A stretch of 5,847 bases of DNA, from positions 1 to 5,847 of the forward strand of contig DATKKX010000187.1 in NCBI GenBank assembly GCA_035542775.1, written 5' to 3'. This document shows positions 1 through 2,932 of this stretch, piece after piece. A program made the translations under genes and the position numbers. Below the pieces are notes generated by a model. The model saw nothing but the letters and a program-made list of their open reading frames with translations, was not told the DNA's origin and made no database searches. Within the stretch, counting starts at the first letter, position 1. Every line of letters begins with the position of its first letter. This DNA comes from DATKKX01 sp035542775. GTDB taxonomy: Bacteria; Planctomycetota; Phycisphaerae; UBA1845; UTPLA1.

Positions 1-579
1 CTCCCCGACGGTGATGAACTCGATCGGCTCGTCGGCGAAATCGAGCGCCCCTTCGACCAGCGAAAGCAGCTCAGCCAACTCCTCCCGTGCCTTCCGGGCC
101 GTCCTGGCCAGCGCGCCGTGCAGCAACCGCTCGGCCGCGCGAAGCTGATGATCGGATCGCGCTGCGATCATGCCGGCGATGCCGTGGACCTGTGACAGAT
201 CGAACGCTCCCGCCAGAAATGCCCGTGCCGTAAACTCCCCCGGTTCCGCCCGTCGAGCCCCCGCCGTCAAGCACGCCTCCACAACCAGCGCCAGCACGCC
301 GGGCGCCCCCAGCAGATGCAACTCGACGACATCCTGCCGCGTGTAGCTCCGTGGTGCCCGAAACAGGTAAGCCGCCCCCGGCAAACGGCCCGGCGCGACC
401 TCGATCTGCCCCTCCAAGTACCGGCTGTCCGCCACGGCTCCCGGCTCGTCACCTGTGGAAGCGGAGAACACCCCTGCCGCGATAGCCACCGCCTCCGGCC
501 CGCTCAATCGCACGATCCCCCGCGCCCCGCTCCCCCGCGGCGAGCTGATCGCGACAATCGTATCGTCGAGATTGATCAA
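1..579 (-). CDS. mnmE: MnmE (TrmE) tRNA modification GTPase, N-terminal part, truncated by window edge
   Basis: MnmE works with MnmG to install the (carboxymethyl)aminomethyl group on U34 of certain tRNAs. The 193 codons visible cover the N-terminal folate-binding domain and the start of the helical domain; the G domain and C-terminal Cys motif lie outside the window. Family landmarks are DDTIVAISSPRGSGARGIVR near the N-terminus, SYTRQDVVELH at about 85-95, PGEFTARAFLAG and FDLSQVHGIAGMIAARS at about 120-150, and VEGALDFADEPIEF at about 175-188. The start is TTG at 579-577: the frame has a TGA three codons upstream, no ATG or GTG lies between, and the conserved DDTIVA follows at once. TTGA shares four bases with the end of the thioesterase gene, which suggests translational coupling. 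One oddity is that the usual HGG after the ELH-type segment reads LGA here. Identity is confident; function of this divergent copy is inferred. Confidence 0.93.
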   Translation of the reverse strand, partial: MINLDDTIVAISSPRGSGARGIVRLSGPEAVAIAAGVFSASTGDEPGAVADSRYLEGQIEVAPGRLPGAAYLFRAPRSYTRQDVVELHLLGAPGVLALVVEACLTAGARRAEPGEFTARAFLAGAFDLSQVHGIAGMIAARSDHQLRAAERLLHGALARTARKAREELAELLSLVEGALDFADEPIEFITVGE

Positions 580-1034
580 TCCCCCTCACGCTCCCCTTCG
601 GCATCCCTCCACCGGCTCTTGGCGGTCTCAGACTTTGGAGCCAGTGCGGGCAGTCCGTGCGGCTCGGCCTTGCCGTGCTCATCAACGGTGCAGAAAAGGA
701 ACGTGCCGGTCACAACCATCTTCTGCTCGTCTTTCGGCTGGAGCTTGCGGCCATCCACGCGAATGCCGATCGTGGATTCACCGACGTAATCCACTCGCCC
801 GGTGAACTGGATGATCTCTCCGAGCTGGGCCGGTGTTCGCATCGACAGGCTGCGGATGGACATGAACACCAGCGGCCGAGCCACGTCGAAGCAGCTCTCC
901 GCCGCGATGTAGGCCATCTGAACGCACCATTCGGCGCACCTGCCGGCATACAGCGTCCGGTGGTGATTCAGATCCTCACTCTTGACCAGGTGCGTCGTGC
1001 TAATCGTTAGATCCGACAAGTCGCCCTTTCGCAT
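576..1034 (-). CDS. Hot-dog-fold acyl-CoA thioesterase-like protein
   Basis: A 152-residue protein of the 4HBT/acyl-CoA thioesterase hot-dog type, a family that usually hydrolyses acyl-CoA thioesters in the cytoplasm. The segment LVKSEDLNHHRTLYAGRCAEW (about 16-36) matches the loop and start of the central helix of this fold, where relatives read N-H-x-G-T-L-(F/Y)-(A/G)-G. A second match is the strand-rich GEIIQFTGRVDYVGESTIGI (72-91). ATG at 1034 is chosen because GCAGAGG lies six bases upstream and the KSEDLNHH region then sits at its normal distance from the N-terminus; a 30-residue longer frame from 1124 has no family-like sequence. The C-terminal tail is charged and looks disordered. The Asp that is catalytic in YciA-like enzymes is not obvious: the aligned position appears to be Val38 followed by Gln39. 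It overlaps mnmE by four bases. The substrate is unknown, and a binding rather than catalytic role is possible. Confidence 0.82.
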   Translation of the reverse strand: MRKGDLSDLTISTTHLVKSEDLNHHRTLYAGRCAEWCVQMAYIAAESCFDVARPLVFMSIRSLSMRTPAQLGEIIQFTGRVDYVGESTIGIRVDGRKLQPKDEQKMVVTGTFLFCTVDEHGKAEPHGLPALAPKSETAKSRWRDAEGEREGD

Positions 1035-1106
1035 GCGCGGCCTCTGCTCTTCGCTCCAATGACCCGCACGTTCTCGTGCATCAACCAGAAGATTCGACCG
1101 GCGGCC

Positions 1107-1135
1107 AGTATAATCCACGCCCAACCGCTCGTCAG
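1107..1135 (-). promoter_or_regulatory. Candidate promoter for thioesterase-mnmE
   Basis: On the minus strand, CTGACG (1135-1130) and TATACT (1112-1107) are separated by 17 bases. The -35-like box overlaps the rsmA stop codon. The predicted transcript would start near 1100, leaving a leader of about 65 bases before ATG 1034. That leader contains a small hairpin (GCACG/CGTGC, loop of four, 1066-1079). The -10 is close to consensus and the -35 matches four of six bases. The genes could equally be read through from rsmA. Confidence 0.4.
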
Positions 1136-2019
1136 CAAATCTCTCGATAGAGATCCGCCCACTGGCCCGGCGTCACATCCTCCGGCCGGCGCTCGCCCGC
1201 GATACCAACGCCACCGAACGCCGCGAGGCAACGGTCGGCATCCTCCCGCTGCCGGGCCAAATGGGCCATCGTTTTCCGGCGATGAAGGAAGAACGACCTG
1301 ACGAACTCGGCAAACCTCGCGGGGTCCCGTGGGCCCGCTTCCAGGGCCGACCGCCGATCCAGACGCATCATCACCGAATGGACCTCCGGCTCCGGCCAGA
1401 AGGCCTGCGGAGGAACGCGACAGATCCGCCGGCCCTCCGTCAGAAGCTGCGCCACGATACTGACCGGCCCGTACTCCGCGGACCCCGCCTCGGCGAAGAA
1501 TCGCCCCCCGACCTCCGCCTGCACGGTGAAGCACAGCCGCTCGAAGGGCAACGTGCCGACAAGCAGGTCTACGATCAGCGGCGTGGCAATGTCATAGGGC
1601 AGATTGGCCACCAGCTTGAGCCGACCGGCCGTCGACGACAGCGCATCCTCGACCGCCTGCTGCAACTCCTCCGCGATCGCCGATTTCCTTGCCAGCGCGT
1701 CGCAACGCAGCAGCGTGACATTCCGAAATGGGGCAAGGCACTCGCGAGCCAGCCCGGCCAAGCCCTCGTCGATCTCAGCGGTGATGACCCGGCCGGCCCG
1801 CTCCGCGAGCAGGGCCGTCAGGCAGCCGGTCCCCGCCCCCACTTCCAGGACGCAATCCCCCGGCCGCAGCTCGGCACTGTCCAGCAGCTTCGTCATCAGG
1901 TTGCGGTCGATCAGGAAGTGCTGGCCGTGACGCTTACGGGGCGACAACCCCGCCATCGCCAGCATCCCACGAAGCATCGTCTTGGTCTGGAAAGCCGCCT
2001 TCCGGGGTTCGGGAATCAT
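1132..2019 (-). CDS. rsmA: RsmA (KsgA) 16S rRNA adenine N6,N6-dimethyltransferase
   Basis: Uses S-adenosylmethionine to dimethylate two adjacent adenines in the 3'-terminal hairpin loop of 16S rRNA (A1518/A1519 in E. coli numbering), a late step of small-subunit assembly. The 295-residue length is slightly above the usual 260-290. Visible motifs in order: RHGQHFLID (30-38), the SAM-binding loop EVGAGTG (59-65), the acidic AEID (81-84), RCDAL (105-109), the catalytic-site NLPY (139-142), PPQAFWPEPEVHS (203-215), and the C-terminal FFLHRRKTM segment typical of the family. The start is ATG at 2019, preceded on the minus strand by AGGAAGG about nine bases upstream. A consensus -10 box lies 26 to 31 bases upstream, which predicts a leader of only about 20 bases. 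The extra N-terminal residues before GLSPRKRHGQHF could reflect use of an internal Met (15, 19 or 22), but only the first ATG has a good ribosome site that I can see. Confidence 0.96.
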   Translation of the reverse strand: MIPEPRKAAFQTKTMLRGMLAMAGLSPRKRHGQHFLIDRNLMTKLLDSAELRPGDCVLEVGAGTGCLTALLAERAGRVITAEIDEGLAGLARECLAPFRNVTLLRCDALARKSAIAEELQQAVEDALSSTAGRLKLVANLPYDIATPLIVDLLVGTLPFERLCFTVQAEVGGRFFAEAGSAEYGPVSIVAQLLTEGRRICRVPPQAFWPEPEVHSVMMRLDRRSALEAGPRDPARFAEFVRSFFLHRRKTMAHLARQREDADRCLAAFGGVGIAGERRPEDVTPGQWADLYREIC

Positions 2020-2044
2020 GCAATCGCACCTTCCTCGCGCGCCG

Positions 2045-2052
2045 ATTATAAT
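2045..2052. promoter_or_regulatory. Symmetric bidirectional -10 element (ATTATAAT)
   Basis: ATTATAAT is its own reverse complement and contains TATAAT on both strands: plus 2047-2052 and minus 2050-2045. It lies in the divergent gap between rsmA (ATG at 2019, minus) and the CII-like gene (ATG at 2151, plus). Predicted starts are near 2038 on the minus strand and near 2059 on the plus strand, giving leaders of about 20 and 92 bases. Neither side has a good -35 hexamer at 16-18 bases, so an activator or another form of recognition may be needed. The AT-rich island stands out in otherwise GC-rich sequence. Confidence 0.55.
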
Positions 2053-2102
2053 GGGCCGCGGGACGAGGAGGGATGACAGACTTTTACCAGCCCCAAGCGC
2101 CC

Positions 2103-2126
2103 TCGCGGGGTGGTCTGCCCCCGCGA
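2103..2126 (+). other. Stem-loop in leader of CII-like gene
   Basis: TCGCGGGG (2103-2110) and CCCCGCGA (2119-2126) form a perfect 8-bp stem around the 8-base loop TGGTCTGC. It lies 12 bases before the ribosome site of the gene starting at 2151 and downstream of the candidate transcription start. No U-run follows, so it is not an intrinsic terminator. It may affect mRNA stability or translation; this is inference from position alone. Confidence 0.4.
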
Positions 2127-2138
2127 CCCGGGCGCCCG

Positions 2139-2144
2139 AAGGAG
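2139..2144 (+). promoter_or_regulatory. Ribosome binding site that fixes the CII-like start
   Basis: AAGGAG followed by a six-base spacer to ATG 2151 is a near-ideal Shine-Dalgarno arrangement. The alternative in-frame ATG at 2073 has AGGAGG only one base away, which is too close for normal initiation. The upstream extension would be a Pro/Gly/Arg-rich stretch encoded across the 2103-2126 stem-loop. Confidence 0.75.
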
Positions 2145-2150
2145 ACAGCG

Positions 2151-2633
2151 ATGCAGTCGTTCGAAGTACTCCGCGAGGCGGCCGACAAGGTCGGCGTGAA
2201 GATGCTGGCCGCGAGGCTGCATGTCAGCCCCGCGCTGGTGTACAAATGGTGTGAGGAAGCCGACCCCGATGACCCTGACGCCAGCGGCACGCTCAATCCG
2301 CTTGACCGCTTGAGGGAGATCGTCCAACTCACCGGTCATATCCCCGTGGTCAACTGGCTGTGCCAGCAGGCTGATGGCTTCTTCGTCTATAACCCCACGA
2401 AAGTCAGCCCCGACATCGACAAGGACCTGCTTCATTCGACGCAGCATCTGGTCCAGGCATTCAGCGAGCTCTTGAACGAGGTCAGCGAATCCGTCACCGA
2501 CGACAGCGCCATCGACCCTCGTGAGGCCGAGCGCATCCGCCAGGACTGGGAGCGGCTCAAGACGACCGCGGAGACCTTCGTCGTCGCCTGCGAAAAAGGG
2601 GTGTACCGAAAAACCTCGCCCAAAAAACCTTGA
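2151..2633 (+). CDS. HTH regulator resembling phage CII/CP76 proteins
   Basis: A 160-residue, probably cytoplasmic DNA-binding protein. Residues 16-34 (VKMLAARLHVSPALVYKWC) read as a helix-turn-helix. An acidic loop (ADPDDPDASG, 37-46) follows, then LNPLDRLREIVQLTG (48-62), then a hydrophobic segment with VVNWLCQQADG (66-76). This order (HTH, L-x-P-x-(D/E) helix, conserved hydrophobic patch, long C-terminal helices at about 88-155) resembles the phage regulatory CII/CP76 family, whose phage 186/P2-type members control lysogeny genes. The family match is from memory of motif layout, not an alignment. No other phage gene is visible, so it may be a domesticated chromosomal regulator. It diverges from rsmA across a shared -10 palindrome, so it could regulate itself and rsmA. 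Targets are unknown. The longer start at 2073 is less likely because of ribosome-site spacing. Confidence 0.65.
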   Translation: MQSFEVLREAADKVGVKMLAARLHVSPALVYKWCEEADPDDPDASGTLNPLDRLREIVQLTGHIPVVNWLCQQADGFFVYNPTKVSPDIDKDLLHSTQHLVQAFSELLNEVSESVTDDSAIDPREAERIRQDWERLKTTAETFVVACEKGVYRKTSPKKP

Positions 2634-2751
2634 CGGTTCACGGTCATCGTCTCCCGCACGACCGCAAATCACGTTGATGCCGATGGGACTTGCCGGTCGG
2701 AGATGCACACGGTCGGCGACCGCACGTCAACCCGGGAGGTGGGTGTTCCTC

Positions 2752-2781
2752 TTGATTTTCCGGACCCGACTGAGGTACAAT
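2752..2781 (+). promoter_or_regulatory. Sigma-70-type promoter for the secreted M28 peptidase gene
   Basis: TTGATT (2752-2757) and TACAAT (2776-2781) are separated by 18 bases. The -35 matches four of six and the -10 five of six consensus positions. The predicted start is near 2788, giving a leader of about 145 bases before ATG 2933. It is the best two-box promoter I can see in the window. Confidence 0.6.
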
Positions 2782-2920
2782 GACAGAGCGCCCGGGCGGC
2801 CCGGGGGTCGGCGTCCGCCCGCGCCACGCTCAATTGCGAGCGCACCCTGCTGGCCTGGGGAGTAACTTCCAGCCTCGTTGCCCTCCGTAGGCACCGCAGA
2901 CATCCGAGACGATCGTGAAG

Positions 2921-2926
2921 AGGAGG
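2921..2926 (+). promoter_or_regulatory. Ribosome binding site of the secreted M28 peptidase gene
   Basis: AGGAGG sits six bases upstream of ATG 2933. The strong match and the signal peptide that follows directly fix this start. Confidence 0.85.
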
Positions 2927-2932
2927 AAGGCA

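Larger units (their letters stand above)
2634..2932 (+). other. Gene-free region with promoter and leader of the secreted peptidase gene
   Basis: About 300 bases without a convincing gene on either strand. No hairpin plus U-run follows the CII-like stop codon, so the end of that transcript is not defined by an intrinsic terminator. From left to right the region holds two CGGTCGG copies (2694-2700 and 2710-2716), the second part of CGGTCG-G-CGACCG (2710-2722), a sigma-70-type promoter at 2752-2781, and a GC-rich leader. The leader can fold two hairpins: CGGGCGG/CCGCCCG (2793-2799 with 2815-2821) and CGCTC/GAGCG (2827-2831 with 2838-2842). Confidence 0.6.

Noticed and set aside
1035..1124. Upstream ATG at 1124 as start of the thioesterase gene
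   Set aside because: The extra 30 residues do not look like the family, and ATG 1034 has its own ribosome site.
1261..2076. A 271-codon plus-strand open frame opposite rsmA
   Set aside because: It is antisense to a clear rsmA with all motifs, is rich in Arg, Gln and Pro as expected from GC-rich shadow frames, and resembles no family.
2073..2150. Upstream ATG at 2073 as start of the CII-like gene
   Set aside because: AGGAGG is only one base from this ATG, the extension is low-complexity, and ATG 2151 has an ideal ribosome site.
2634..2700. Intrinsic terminator after the CII-like gene
   Set aside because: Only a 4-bp stem (TGAC/GTCA) without a U-run is present, which is too weak.
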